A DNA stretch of 64,000 bases from BRH-c54 sp036567945 (GTDB lineage: Bacteria > Bacteroidota > Bacteroidia > Flavobacteriales_E > Vicingaceae): positions 7,909-71,908 of the forward strand of contig DATCTM010000049.1 in the NCBI GenBank assembly GCA_036567945.1, read 5' to 3'. Position numbers and translations under genes: made by a program. Under the pieces are notes generated by a model. It was given only the letters and a program-made list of their open reading frames with translations, did no database searches and was not told the origin of the DNA. This document shows, piece by piece, positions 15,767 through 23,944 of the stretch (positions are counted from its first letter, which is position 1; each line of letters starts with the position of its first letter).

Positions 15767-18559
15767 TTATTCCGTAGTTTCTTCGTTATTTTTCTCTTCT
15801 GCTTCTTCTTGCTTTGGATTTAATTCAAAAGAATACTCCACAGTAACATCTTCTCCTAAAATACTTCCTCCGTAAGTCAAACCAAAATCATTTTTATTAA
15901 CTGTTAGCGTTCCACTAAATGCGGCAGAGGGAAATCCCCATGGCGTATCTTGTTTCCCTAAATATACAAAAGAATAAGAAGCGTCTTTAGTAACATCTCT
16001 CATGGTCAACTTACCATTTGCAACATACCCATCTTCTGTTTTAACAACATTATTCGAAACAAACTTAATAGTAGGATATTTCTCTACATCAAAAAACTCA
16101 TCACTTCTTAGGTGTTTATCTCTTTTTTCGTTTCCTGTGTAAATTGAATTGACATCTATAATTATTTCGATAGCTGTATTTTCATTATCAAAATTTACAT
16201 TACCAGTAACTTTTTGAAAACTTCCTTTAGAAGTAGCTAATAAATGTCTAATTGAAAAATCTACATAGGCGTGAGCTTCATCAACTATCCACTCTCCTTG
16301 TAACTCACTAATATCTTTTGATACATTTTCAGCAACTTGTTCTGAAGCCACCACCTCAACAGCTGCAGATTCTGATTCGTGACCTTCAGTATGTCCACCT
16401 AAAATTGGAGCTATTACTAAACCAATCAAACAAGTTAATTTAATTAAGATATTCATTGATGGTCCTGATGTATCTTTAAAAGGATCTCCAACTGTATCAC
16501 CTGTAACTGCAGCTTTATGAGCTTCAGAACCTTTATAAGTCATTTCTCCATTAATCATTACACCAGCTTCAAAAGATTTTTTAGCGTTATCCCATGCCCC
16601 ACCTGCATTATTTTGAAAAACCGCCCAAAGCACACCAGATACGGTAACTCCTGCCATATAACCACCTAACATCTCAGCAATTAGTTTATTGTCATATCCT
16701 AATAACATTGGTATTACAACTATAAGTATAGGAAAGCCAATAGTTAAAATACCTGGTAACATCATTTCTCTTAATGCTGCTTTGGTAGATATGTCAACAC
16801 ATTTACCATATTCAGGTTTACCTGTACCTTCCATAATACCAGGTATTTCTTTAAACTGTCTTCTTACTTCATACACCATATCCATCGCTGCTTTCCCAAC
16901 TGAATTCATTGCTAATGCAGAAAAAACAACCGGAATCATCCCCCCTACAAACAACATAGCTAAAACAGGAGCTTTAAAAATATTAATTCCTTCAATTCCT
17001 GTAAAAGTAACATAAGCTGCAAATAATGCTAAAGAAGTAAGTGCTGCAGAAGCAATAGCAAAACCTTTACCTGTTGCTGCAGTAGTATTACCAACTGAAT
17101 CTAAAATATCAGTACGTGTTCTAACTTCTTTAGGTAATTCACTCATTTCAGCAATACCACCAGCATTGTCAGATATCGGCCCAAAAGCATCAATAGCTAA
17201 TTGCATTGCTGTTGTAGCCATCATAGCTGATGCAGCTAAAGCCACACCGTAAAAACCAGCTAAAGCATAAGAAGCCCAAATTGCACCCGCAAATAAAAGT
17301 ACTGTTGGAAAGGTAGAAATCATACCTGTTGCTAAACCTGCAATTACATTAGTTCCTGCTCCTGTAGAAGATTTTTGAACAATTGCCAACACTGGTTTTG
17401 TTCCTAATCCTGTATAGTATTCTGTAACTGAAGAAATAACTCCACCAACAATTAAACCTACTATAGTTGCATAAAATACCCTAATAGAAGAAATTTCTTT
17501 TAAACCTTCACCAAAGAACTCCATATTCATTGTTCCTGGCAACATATATTTTACTAAAACAAAACAAGAAATAGCAGTTAATATAATAGAAACCCAGTTT
17601 CCGATATTCAACGCTCCTTGAACTTGCTTTTCTTTAGCATCATTATTTTTAATTTTCACTAACATTGTTCCGATAATAGAAAACAAAATTCCAAAACCAG
17701 CAATTGCCATTGGTAATAAGATAGGACCTATTCCTCCAAACACATCTTGTATTGCTCCGCCCATATCTTCAATAACATAATTACCCAACACCATGGCAGC
17801 TAATACAGTTGCCACATAAGAACCAAATAAATCTGCTCCCATACCTGCAACATCACCAACATTATCACCAACATTATCTGCAATAGTTGCAGGATTACGA
17901 GGATCATCTTCAGGAATTCCTGCTTCTACTTTTCCAACTAAATCGGCACCAACATCGGCAGCTTTAGTATAAATACCTCCACCAACTCTAGCAAATAAAG
18001 CAATAGATTCAGCTCCTAATGAAAATCCTGCTAAGGTTTCCAATACAATTGTCATGTCTTCTGTAGAAGTCCATGCACCTTTCATAAAATAATTAAATAA
18101 AATGATAAAGAAACCTGTCAAACCCAATACTGCTAGACCTGCAACACCTAAGCCCATTACAGTACCACCACCAAAAGAAACTTTTAATGCTTGAGGTAAA
18201 CTTGTACGAGCAGCTTGCGTTGTTCTAACATTAGTTTTGGTTGCTATTTTCATTCCCATATTTCCTGCTAATGCAGAAAAAAATGCTCCAAAAATAAAAG
18301 CTACTACTATTAATATATGTGTAGTAGGAACTATAAAAGATATTCCTGCCAAAACGATACTTGCTCCAATTACGAAGAAAGTTAATAAACGGTATTCAGC
18401 TTTTAAGAATGCTAAAGCTCCTTCATAAATGTAATCTGAAATTTCTTTCATCTTACCGTCACCGGCATCTTGTTTTAATACCCATGCTCTTTTCGCTGCC
18501 ATGAAGGCTAGCCCAACTAAAGCCAATACAATCGGCAAGTAAATCATCATTGAATCCAT
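15767..18559 (-). CDS. hppA: Membrane-bound proton/sodium-translocating pyrophosphatase fused to a YceI domain
   Basis: Ion-pumping inorganic pyrophosphatase of the inner membrane (residues about 1-725) with a C-terminal YceI-like domain (about 755-913). Active-site motifs are complete: DVGADLVGKVEAGIPEDDP (202-220), DNVGDNVGDVAGMGADL (228-244), DAFGPISDNAGGIAEM (457-472) and GDTVGDPFKDTSGPS. NTTAATGKG has Ala494 and Gly497, the pattern of potassium-dependent enzymes. The key membrane glutamate seems to be in helix 5 (GAESIALFARVGGG), with Gly in DLFGSY where sodium pumps have Glu; this suggests the Flavobacterium-type proton pump (inference). The tail has GEWIVDEAHAYVDFSIRH, HLRSDEFFDVEKYPTIKF and LTMRDVTK, the YceI signature, on an Ala/Glu-rich linker. 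Single gene. Confidence 0.95.
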   Translation of the reverse strand: MDSMMIYLPIVLALVGLAFMAAKRAWVLKQDAGDGKMKEISDYIYEGALAFLKAEYRLLTFFVIGASIVLAGISFIVPTTHILIVVAFIFGAFFSALAGNMGMKIATKTNVRTTQAARTSLPQALKVSFGGGTVMGLGVAGLAVLGLTGFFIILFNYFMKGAWTSTEDMTIVLETLAGFSLGAESIALFARVGGGIYTKAADVGADLVGKVEAGIPEDDPRNPATIADNVGDNVGDVAGMGADLFGSYVATVLAAMVLGNYVIEDMGGAIQDVFGGIGPILLPMAIAGFGILFSIIGTMLVKIKNNDAKEKQVQGALNIGNWVSIILTAISCFVLVKYMLPGTMNMEFFGEGLKEISSIRVFYATIVGLIVGGVISSVTEYYTGLGTKPVLAIVQKSSTGAGTNVIAGLATGMISTFPTVLLFAGAIWASYALAGFYGVALAASAMMATTAMQLAIDAFGPISDNAGGIAEMSELPKEVRTRTDILDSVGNTTAATGKGFAIASAALTSLALFAAYVTFTGIEGINIFKAPVLAMLFVGGMIPVVFSALAMNSVGKAAMDMVYEVRRQFKEIPGIMEGTGKPEYGKCVDISTKAALREMMLPGILTIGFPILIVVIPMLLGYDNKLIAEMLGGYMAGVTVSGVLWAVFQNNAGGAWDNAKKSFEAGVMINGEMTYKGSEAHKAAVTGDTVGDPFKDTSGPSMNILIKLTCLIGLVIAPILGGHTEGHESESAAVEVVASEQVAENVSKDISELQGEWIVDEAHAYVDFSIRHLLATSKGSFQKVTGNVNFDNENTAIEIIIDVNSIYTGNEKRDKHLRSDEFFDVEKYPTIKFVSNNVVKTEDGYVANGKLTMRDVTKDASYSFVYLGKQDTPWGFPSAAFSGTLTVNKNDFGLTYGGSILGEDVTVEYSFELNPKQEEAEEKNNEETTE

Positions 18560-18613
18560 ATCTTTTTATTATAAATTTATATTATGTTAGTATTTCTATT
18601 TTTTTTAGGACGG

Positions 18614-18621
18614 CAAAAATA
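18614..18621 (-). promoter_or_regulatory. -7 promoter element for hppA
   Basis: Minus-strand TATTTTTG, a perfect TAnnTTTG match, 55 bases before the hppA start codon. No good -33 TTG seen. Confidence 0.4.
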
Positions 18622-18640
18622 TATATTTTATTCTATAAAA

Positions 18641-18677
18641 GAAAAAAAACACTTTTTTGAATGTCAAAAAAGTGTTT
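18641..18677 (-). terminator. Terminator after pdhB
   Basis: Perfect inverted repeat AAACACTTTTTTGA / TCAAAAAAGTGTTT (18647-18677) with a 3-base loop. Read on the minus strand it is followed by a run of T, 24 bases past the pdhB stop codon. Confidence 0.85.
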
Positions 18678-18700
18678 CCTTTATTTGAAAACAAATATAA

Positions 18701-19678
18701 TTATCTGTACATCACCTGATTTACAGCTTTAATAATTTTATCTACATTTGGCAAATAAGCTTCTATTAATGGTGGAGAAAAACTCATAGGAACATCTGCT
18801 CCTGTAACTCTTATAACGGGAGCATCTAAATAATCGAATGCATCTTTTTGTACTTTAAACGCTATTTCAGAAGCAATACAGCCTAATGGCCATGATTCTT
18901 CCACGCATACTAATCTATTCGTTTTTTTAACTGAATTAATAATCGTTGCATAATCAATAGGACGAACTGTTCTTAAATCAATGACTTCAACACTTACTCC
19001 TTCTTTAGCTAATTCTTGAGCAGCTGTTTTAACCAATTTCATCATTTTTCCAAAACCAACTATGGTAACATCTGTTCCTTCTTGCACAACATCTGCAACC
19101 CCAATAGGCAATAAATATTCTCCTTCAGGAACTGGCCCTTTATCGCCATACATTTGTTCCGACTCCATAAAAATTACCGGATCATTATCTCTAATTGCTG
19201 CTTTTAGTAATCCTTTTGCATCATAAGGGTTGGAAGGCTGAATTACTTTTAATCCCGGACAGTTGGCATACCAATTAGCAAAATCTTGTGAATGCGTTGC
19301 TCCTAACTGACCTGCAGAACCTGTTCCTCCTCTAAATACAATTGGTATTGGTAATTGTCCACCAGACATATTGTACATCTTAGCAGCATTATTAATTATT
19401 TGATCAATAGCAACCAAAGAAAAATTCCAAGTCATAAATTCAACTATTGGTCTTAACCCATTCATCGCAGCACCAACAGCAATACCTGTAAACCCATTCT
19501 CAGCGATTGGAGTATCAATTACTCTTTTGGCTCCAAATTCATCCAACATACCTTTACTTACTTTGTATGCACCATTATATTCAGCTACTTCCTCTCCCAT
19601 CAAAAAGATATTTTCGTCTCTTCTCATTTCCTCACTCATGGCCTCATTAAGTGCTTCTCTAAATTGTATTTCTCTCAT
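18701..19678 (-). CDS. pdhB: Pyruvate dehydrogenase E1 component beta subunit
   Basis: Beta subunit of the alpha2beta2-type thiamine-diphosphate E1 enzyme of the pyruvate dehydrogenase complex. 325 residues, full length. Motifs are FREALNEAMSEEMRRDENIF at the start, MGEEVAEYNGAYKVSKGM, DTPIAENGFTGIAVGAAMNG, RGGTGSAGQLGATHSQDF, the transketolase central and C-terminal domains with VTIVGFGKM and VIDLRTVRPID, and VEESWPLGCIASEI. The alpha subunit and E2/E3 genes are not in the window, so E1 is encoded at split loci, as is common in Bacteroidota. 2-oxoisovalerate dehydrogenase is a less likely alternative. Confidence 0.92.
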   Translation of the reverse strand: MREIQFREALNEAMSEEMRRDENIFLMGEEVAEYNGAYKVSKGMLDEFGAKRVIDTPIAENGFTGIAVGAAMNGLRPIVEFMTWNFSLVAIDQIINNAAKMYNMSGGQLPIPIVFRGGTGSAGQLGATHSQDFANWYANCPGLKVIQPSNPYDAKGLLKAAIRDNDPVIFMESEQMYGDKGPVPEGEYLLPIGVADVVQEGTDVTIVGFGKMMKLVKTAAQELAKEGVSVEVIDLRTVRPIDYATIINSVKKTNRLVCVEESWPLGCIASEIAFKVQKDAFDYLDAPVIRVTGADVPMSFSPPLIEAYLPNVDKIIKAVNQVMYR

Positions 19679-19740
19679 AATGCAGTTTATATGTTTATAA
19701 GTTTTTAATTTTAGCCAAAAACTTAAATCAATTAGGACGT

Positions 19741-19748
19741 CAAAATTA
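19741..19748 (-). promoter_or_regulatory. -7 promoter element for pdhB
   Basis: Minus-strand TAATTTTG, a perfect TAnnTTTG match, 63 bases before the pdhB start. No -33 partner recognised. Confidence 0.35.
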
Positions 19749-19863
19749 TAAAATTAACTCTTATTGAAGGTGTTTTTAATTACAAAAACTAATTTACTAC
19801 TGAAAAACATACTATTAAATTAGTCTGAGAGTTATTCTCTATAAAATATTAATTGCATTTATG

Positions 19864-19871
19864 TAAGTTTG
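19864..19871 (+). promoter_or_regulatory. -7 promoter element for the FemAB-like gene
   Basis: TAAGTTTG, a perfect TAnnTTTG match, 30 bases before the start codon at 19901. Confidence 0.4.
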
Positions 19872-19900
19872 CATCAAAATATTTTCGTCTAAATTAAGAC

Positions 19901-20836
19901 ATGAGCAATAACAAGGAAAAGTATAAACAATGGTGTGATAACAACAAGGATATACCTTTGTTTTACCAACATACTTATTACCAAGCTCTTTTTGATAATA
20001 ATTGGGATATAGCTCTTGATATTAGAGATGAAAAAATTGTTGGTTGCTTACCTTATATTATAAGAAGCAAGTTCGGTTTTAAAAAAATTAATCCTGAATT
20101 ATTTCTTCCCTATCAAGGAGTTTGGATAAACTACCCTCCAAATCAGAAATATGCTACTAAAATAGGTTTTGAAAAAGAAGTTTGCGAAAACCTTCTAAAA
20201 CAATTACCTAATGTAGCTCATTACCATCAAATGTTTCATCCAAATTTTACCAATTGGATGGCTTTTTATTGGAAAGGTTTTGAGCAAACTACCAGATACA
20301 CTTATATTATTAATCACAACCCTAATATTGACGCTATTTTTGATGCTTTTAAGAGCAATTTAAAATGGGAAATTAGAAAAGCAGAAAAAAACATCAATGT
20401 TTCCTCATCAGAAAATATTGAGCAACTTTATGAGCTAAAAAAACAAGATTATCTTATTAAAAACATTCCACTAAATGTCCCATTTGAAAAATTAAATAAA
20501 CTCTATCAACATTGTAAAAAAAATAATTGTGGTGAATTACTAACTGCAACAGACGAAAATAAAAATATCCACGCTATGATGTTGCTTGTTTGGGATAAAC
20601 ATACCGCTTACTATTTATTTAGTGCTACCAATCATCAATTCAAAAATTCTGGAGCCATGAGTCTTTTAATTTGGGAGGCTATTAAAAAAATGAATGCTTT
20701 GGGCAAACATTTTAATTTTGAAGGCTCTATGATTAAATCCGTTGAAAAACATTTTAGAGCTTTTGGCGGGATACAAACACCTTATTTTAATATAAAAAAA
20801 ACTAATTCTCTTTTATTTAAACTCTTAAAGCGATAG
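19901..20836 (+). CDS. GNAT/FemAB-like acyltransferase (BioF2-like)
   Basis: 311-residue cytoplasmic protein without signal or membrane helices. The overall pattern is that of FemAB/BioF2-type acyltransferases made of two GNAT-like halves. Family-type features are FYQHTYYQALFDNNWDIAL near the N terminus, then FKSNLKWEIRKAEKN (about 155-169), LLTATDENKNIHAMMLLVWDKHTAYYLFSATN (about 215-246), and FEGSMIKSVEKHFRAFGG near the C terminus. Such enzymes attach an acyl or aminoacyl group in envelope or polysaccharide synthesis. The substrate is unknown. It lies directly upstream of a polysaccharide deacetylase gene, which supports an envelope-glycan role. Confidence 0.75.
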   Translation: MSNNKEKYKQWCDNNKDIPLFYQHTYYQALFDNNWDIALDIRDEKIVGCLPYIIRSKFGFKKINPELFLPYQGVWINYPPNQKYATKIGFEKEVCENLLKQLPNVAHYHQMFHPNFTNWMAFYWKGFEQTTRYTYIINHNPNIDAIFDAFKSNLKWEIRKAEKNINVSSSENIEQLYELKKQDYLIKNIPLNVPFEKLNKLYQHCKKNNCGELLTATDENKNIHAMMLLVWDKHTAYYLFSATNHQFKNSGAMSLLIWEAIKKMNALGKHFNFEGSMIKSVEKHFRAFGGIQTPYFNIKKTNSLLFKLLKR

Positions 20837-20840
20837 CATC

Positions 20841-21776
20841 ATTAAAAAACTAATAGAAAATATTGCTCAAATTATTGCTTACTGGTTTTCTCAAGAGCAA
20901 TTGATTCGCTTTTCTAACAAAAAAGTATTTCTACCTTTTTACCATCTAGTCACAGACAATCCTCCAACACACATAAGAAACCTATACAAACACAAAACCT
21001 TAGCTGAGTTTAAAGACGATTTAGATTATTTACTCACCCATTTCAACCCCATAACATTGCAGGAGTTAATCTCTTTTCAAAAAAGCAAAAAAAACATTCC
21101 ATATAACTGTTTTCACCTTACTTTTGATGATGGCTTAAGCGAATTCTACCACATTATAGCTCCAATTTTAATCGAAAAAAAAATTCCGGCAACCATATTT
21201 TTAAATAACCACTTTATAGACAATAAAGATTTATTTTATAGATATAAAGCAAGTATTTTAAGTGATGAACTATACACTGATACAGTTCTAAACTTCAGTT
21301 TTAAAAATAAGAATGATATTGATGAATTAGCCAAAACTTTTAATATTAGTTGGGATAATTACTTAGCCAAACACCAACCTTACCTTACTACAGAACAAAT
21401 TAATGAACTTATTACCCAAGGATTTACTATTGGTGCTCATAGCCTTAACCATCCTTTGTATGAAGAACTTTCGTTAGATGAACAAATCCATCAAACCATC
21501 ACAAGTATTGAAGATATTAAAAACAGATTTCAACTAGATTATGCTGTATTTTCTTTTCCTTTTACCGATTTCAATGTGGGCAAAAAATTCTTTTCCTCAA
21601 TAAAAAGCCATGTAGATTTAACCTTTGGTAGTGCAGGCATTAAAGATGATGAAATAGCTTTTAACCTACAACGATTACCAATGGAAAATAAAGTGGATGG
21701 AGCCGTTAATATTAAAATGGCTTACAGCTTTTACCTACTAAAGAAACTCATTTTTAAAAACACCATTAAAAGGTAA
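20841..21776 (+). CDS. Polysaccharide deacetylase family protein (start uncertain)
   Basis: NodB-like carbohydrate deacetylase. The metal/catalytic motif TFDDG is at about residue 75 counted from the TTG at 20901, and the second motif HSLNHP is about 110 residues later; both are intact. No ATG begins the frame. The only standard candidate is TTG at 20901, but the frame is open back to 20829 and encodes a sensible amphipathic stretch (IIKKLIENIAQIIAYWFSQE) that resembles the start of homologues. An unusual ATT or ATC start at 20838-20841 is therefore possible, and I give the longer form. It follows the acyltransferase gene by a few bases, so the two are one operon. Substrate unknown. Confidence 0.75.
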   Translation: MKKLIENIAQIIAYWFSQEQLIRFSNKKVFLPFYHLVTDNPPTHIRNLYKHKTLAEFKDDLDYLLTHFNPITLQELISFQKSKKNIPYNCFHLTFDDGLSEFYHIIAPILIEKKIPATIFLNNHFIDNKDLFYRYKASILSDELYTDTVLNFSFKNKNDIDELAKTFNISWDNYLAKHQPYLTTEQINELITQGFTIGAHSLNHPLYEELSLDEQIHQTITSIEDIKNRFQLDYAVFSFPFTDFNVGKKFFSSIKSHVDLTFGSAGIKDDEIAFNLQRLPMENKVDGAVNIKMAYSFYLLKKLIFKNTIKR

Positions 21777-21816
21777 AAATTAATCCTTTAGTTTTTTAAA
21801 AGGATAATTTTAATAC

Positions 21817-21824
21817 TACCTTTG
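21817..21824 (+). promoter_or_regulatory. -7 promoter element for the serC operon
   Basis: TACCTTTG, a perfect TAnnTTTG match, 35 bases before serC, with a T-rich stretch at the -33 position. Confidence 0.5.
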
Positions 21825-21859
21825 TCGAAAAATCAATTACTTTTAAAAATCAATTATTT

Positions 21860-22933
21860 ATGTCTAAGGTTCATAATTTCAGTGCAGGACCATGTATCTT
21901 GCCTCAAGAAGTATTAAAGCAAGCATCAGAAGCAGTAATTAATTTTAATAATTTAAATCTTTCTTTAATAGAAATTTCTCATAGAAGTAAAGATTTTGTT
22001 GAAGTAATGGAAAAAGCTCAAGCTTTAGTAAAAGAATTATTAGGCGTTCCGGATGGTTACTCCATTTTATTTCTTCAAGGTGGTGCTAGCTTAGGGTTTT
22101 TAAAAGTTCCCTACAATTTTATGAAAGAAGGAGGTTCTGCTGCTTATGTAAACACAGGAGTTTGGGCAAGCAAAGCCTTAGAGGAAGCCCAAAAAATGGG
22201 AACTGTGCATGAAATAGCTAGTTCAAAAGACAAAAACTTCAATTACATTCCTAAAAAATATCAAATTCCGGGTGATGCCGATTATTTACACATAACTACC
22301 AACAATACTATTTTCGGAACTCAATTCAAAAATATTCCAATTAGCCGTATTCCAATTATTGCAGATATGTCTTCAGATATTTTTAGTAAAAAAATTGATG
22401 TTTCGCAATTTGATATGATTTATGCTGGGGCTCAAAAAAATATGGGACCTGCCGGAACTACCTTATATATTGTAAAAGATAGTGCTTTAGGTAAAAGCGG
22501 GCGACAAATTCCAACCATGTTAAATCTACAAACTCACATCAAAAAAGAATCGATGTTTAACACCCCGGCTGTATTTCCAATTTATGTTTCCATGCTTACT
22601 TTACAATGGTTAAAAGATAATGGTGGCGTTGAATGGATTGAAAAAATCAATCAACAAAAAGCTGATTTATTATACAATGAAATTGATACTAACCCACTTT
22701 TTGAAGGAACAGCCAATGTTGCCGACCGCTCTAACATGAATGCCACTTTTGTATTAAAAGATGAAAGTTTAACGGACGAATTCAATAAAATGTGGCAAGC
22801 AGCCAATATTAGCGGAATTAAAGGGCATAGAGATGTGGGCGGATATAGAGCTTCCATGTACAATGCGCTACCTTTAGAAAGTGTTCAAGTATTGGTAGAT
22901 GTGATGAAAGAATTTGCAAAAAAACACAGTTAA
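21860..22933 (+). CDS. serC: Phosphoserine aminotransferase
   Basis: PLP enzyme that converts 3-phosphohydroxypyruvate and glutamate to phosphoserine, in serine (and possibly pyridoxine) synthesis. 357 residues. Family marks are VHNFSAGPCILPQEVL at the N terminus, SHRSKDF, FLQGGASLGF, and the PLP-lysine motif YAGAQKNMGPAG (about 191-202), then GGYRASMYNALP near the end. First gene of a three-gene operon with serA and a DUF1015 gene. Confidence 0.96.
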   Translation: MSKVHNFSAGPCILPQEVLKQASEAVINFNNLNLSLIEISHRSKDFVEVMEKAQALVKELLGVPDGYSILFLQGGASLGFLKVPYNFMKEGGSAAYVNTGVWASKALEEAQKMGTVHEIASSKDKNFNYIPKKYQIPGDADYLHITTNNTIFGTQFKNIPISRIPIIADMSSDIFSKKIDVSQFDMIYAGAQKNMGPAGTTLYIVKDSALGKSGRQIPTMLNLQTHIKKESMFNTPAVFPIYVSMLTLQWLKDNGGVEWIEKINQQKADLLYNEIDTNPLFEGTANVADRSNMNATFVLKDESLTDEFNKMWQAANISGIKGHRDVGGYRASMYNALPLESVQVLVDVMKEFAKKHS

Positions 22934-22980
22934 TTAATTGAGGCTATTGATTAACCAACCTCAAACCTTATACCTATCAA

Positions 22981-23928
22981 ATGAAAATATTAGCAAACGA
23001 TGGAATTGCCCCAATAGGCAAGCAACAATTAGAAGCAGCGGGATTTACCGTTGTAACAGAAACAGTACCTCAAAACGATTTAATTCAAACCATCAACAAC
23101 GAAAATTATGTAGCTCTTTTAGTAAGAAGTGCTACTACAGTTCGTAAAGATCTTATTGATGCTTGTTCGAGTTTAAAATTAATCGGACGTGGAGGCGTTG
23201 GAATGGACAACATAGATGTTGCTTATGCTCGAGATAAAGGCTTACATGTAATTAACACACCAGCATCTTCCTCTCAATCGGTTGCTGAGTTGGTTATGGC
23301 TCATTTATTTGGTGCTGTACGTTTTGTTTACGATGCCAACAGAACAATGCCTGTAAATGGAGCAACTGAATTTAAAACTTTAAAGAAAAAATACGCTAAA
23401 GGAATTGAACTAAGAGGGAAAATGCTTGGTATTATTGGTTTCGGAAGAATTGGACAGGCAACGGCAAGTTACGCTTTAGGTTGCGGAATGAATGTTATTT
23501 ATACCGATCCTTTTACAGAAAAAGCTACTATTAATATAAAAGTTGGCAACCAATTAGTTGCTGTTGAATTAGCTTCTTCCACAAAAGAACAAGTGTTGGC
23601 TAAAGCTGATTTCATTTCTTTGCATGTGCCCAAATTAGGGCAGCCGGCTATCGGTAATGAAGAATTTACTAAAATGAAAGACGGAGTAATTATCGTTAAT
23701 GCTGCTCGTGGTGGTGTTGTTGATGAAGATGCTTTAATTACCAATTTAAACTCAGGAAAAGTAGCTCACGCTGCTTTAGATGTTTTTGAAAATGAACCCA
23801 CTCCAAGAGAAGACCTATTAAAACACCCTAAAATTTCACTTACTCCACATATTGGTGCTGCAACACTAGAGGCTCAAGACAGAATTGGTGAAGAATTGGC
23901 TAATCAGATTAAAGAATTGTTATTATAA
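22981..23928 (+). CDS. serA: D-3-phosphoglycerate dehydrogenase (short form)
   Basis: NAD-dependent dehydrogenase for the first step of serine synthesis. 315 residues: catalytic and Rossmann domains only, with no C-terminal ACT or ASB domain, so serine feedback through ACT is absent. Visible motifs are GRGGVGMDNIDV, NTPASSSQSVAELVMAHL, the nucleotide-binding GFGRIGQA, NAARGGVVDEDAL with the active-site Arg, and HIGAATLEAQ with the catalytic His. It lies 47 bases after serC and 16 before the DUF1015 gene. The position after serC makes phosphoglycerate the likely substrate rather than another 2-hydroxyacid. Confidence 0.93.
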   Translation: MKILANDGIAPIGKQQLEAAGFTVVTETVPQNDLIQTINNENYVALLVRSATTVRKDLIDACSSLKLIGRGGVGMDNIDVAYARDKGLHVINTPASSSQSVAELVMAHLFGAVRFVYDANRTMPVNGATEFKTLKKKYAKGIELRGKMLGIIGFGRIGQATASYALGCGMNVIYTDPFTEKATINIKVGNQLVAVELASSTKEQVLAKADFISLHVPKLGQPAIGNEEFTKMKDGVIIVNAARGGVVDEDALITNLNSGKVAHAALDVFENEPTPREDLLKHPKISLTPHIGAATLEAQDRIGEELANQIKELLL

Positions 23929-23944
23929 TATTTTATTAGCTAAT

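Noticed and set aside
16689..17015. Long plus-strand open frame inside the pyrophosphatase gene
   Set aside because: It lies opposite transmembrane-helix codons of hppA, which commonly give open antisense frames.
22938..23147. Open frame between serC and serA
   Set aside because: Almost entirely inside serA in another frame.
23885..23944. Upstream start for the DUF1015 gene
   Set aside because: It would overlap serA and add 20 residues without family resemblance; MAKIVPFKAIRP is the natural start.
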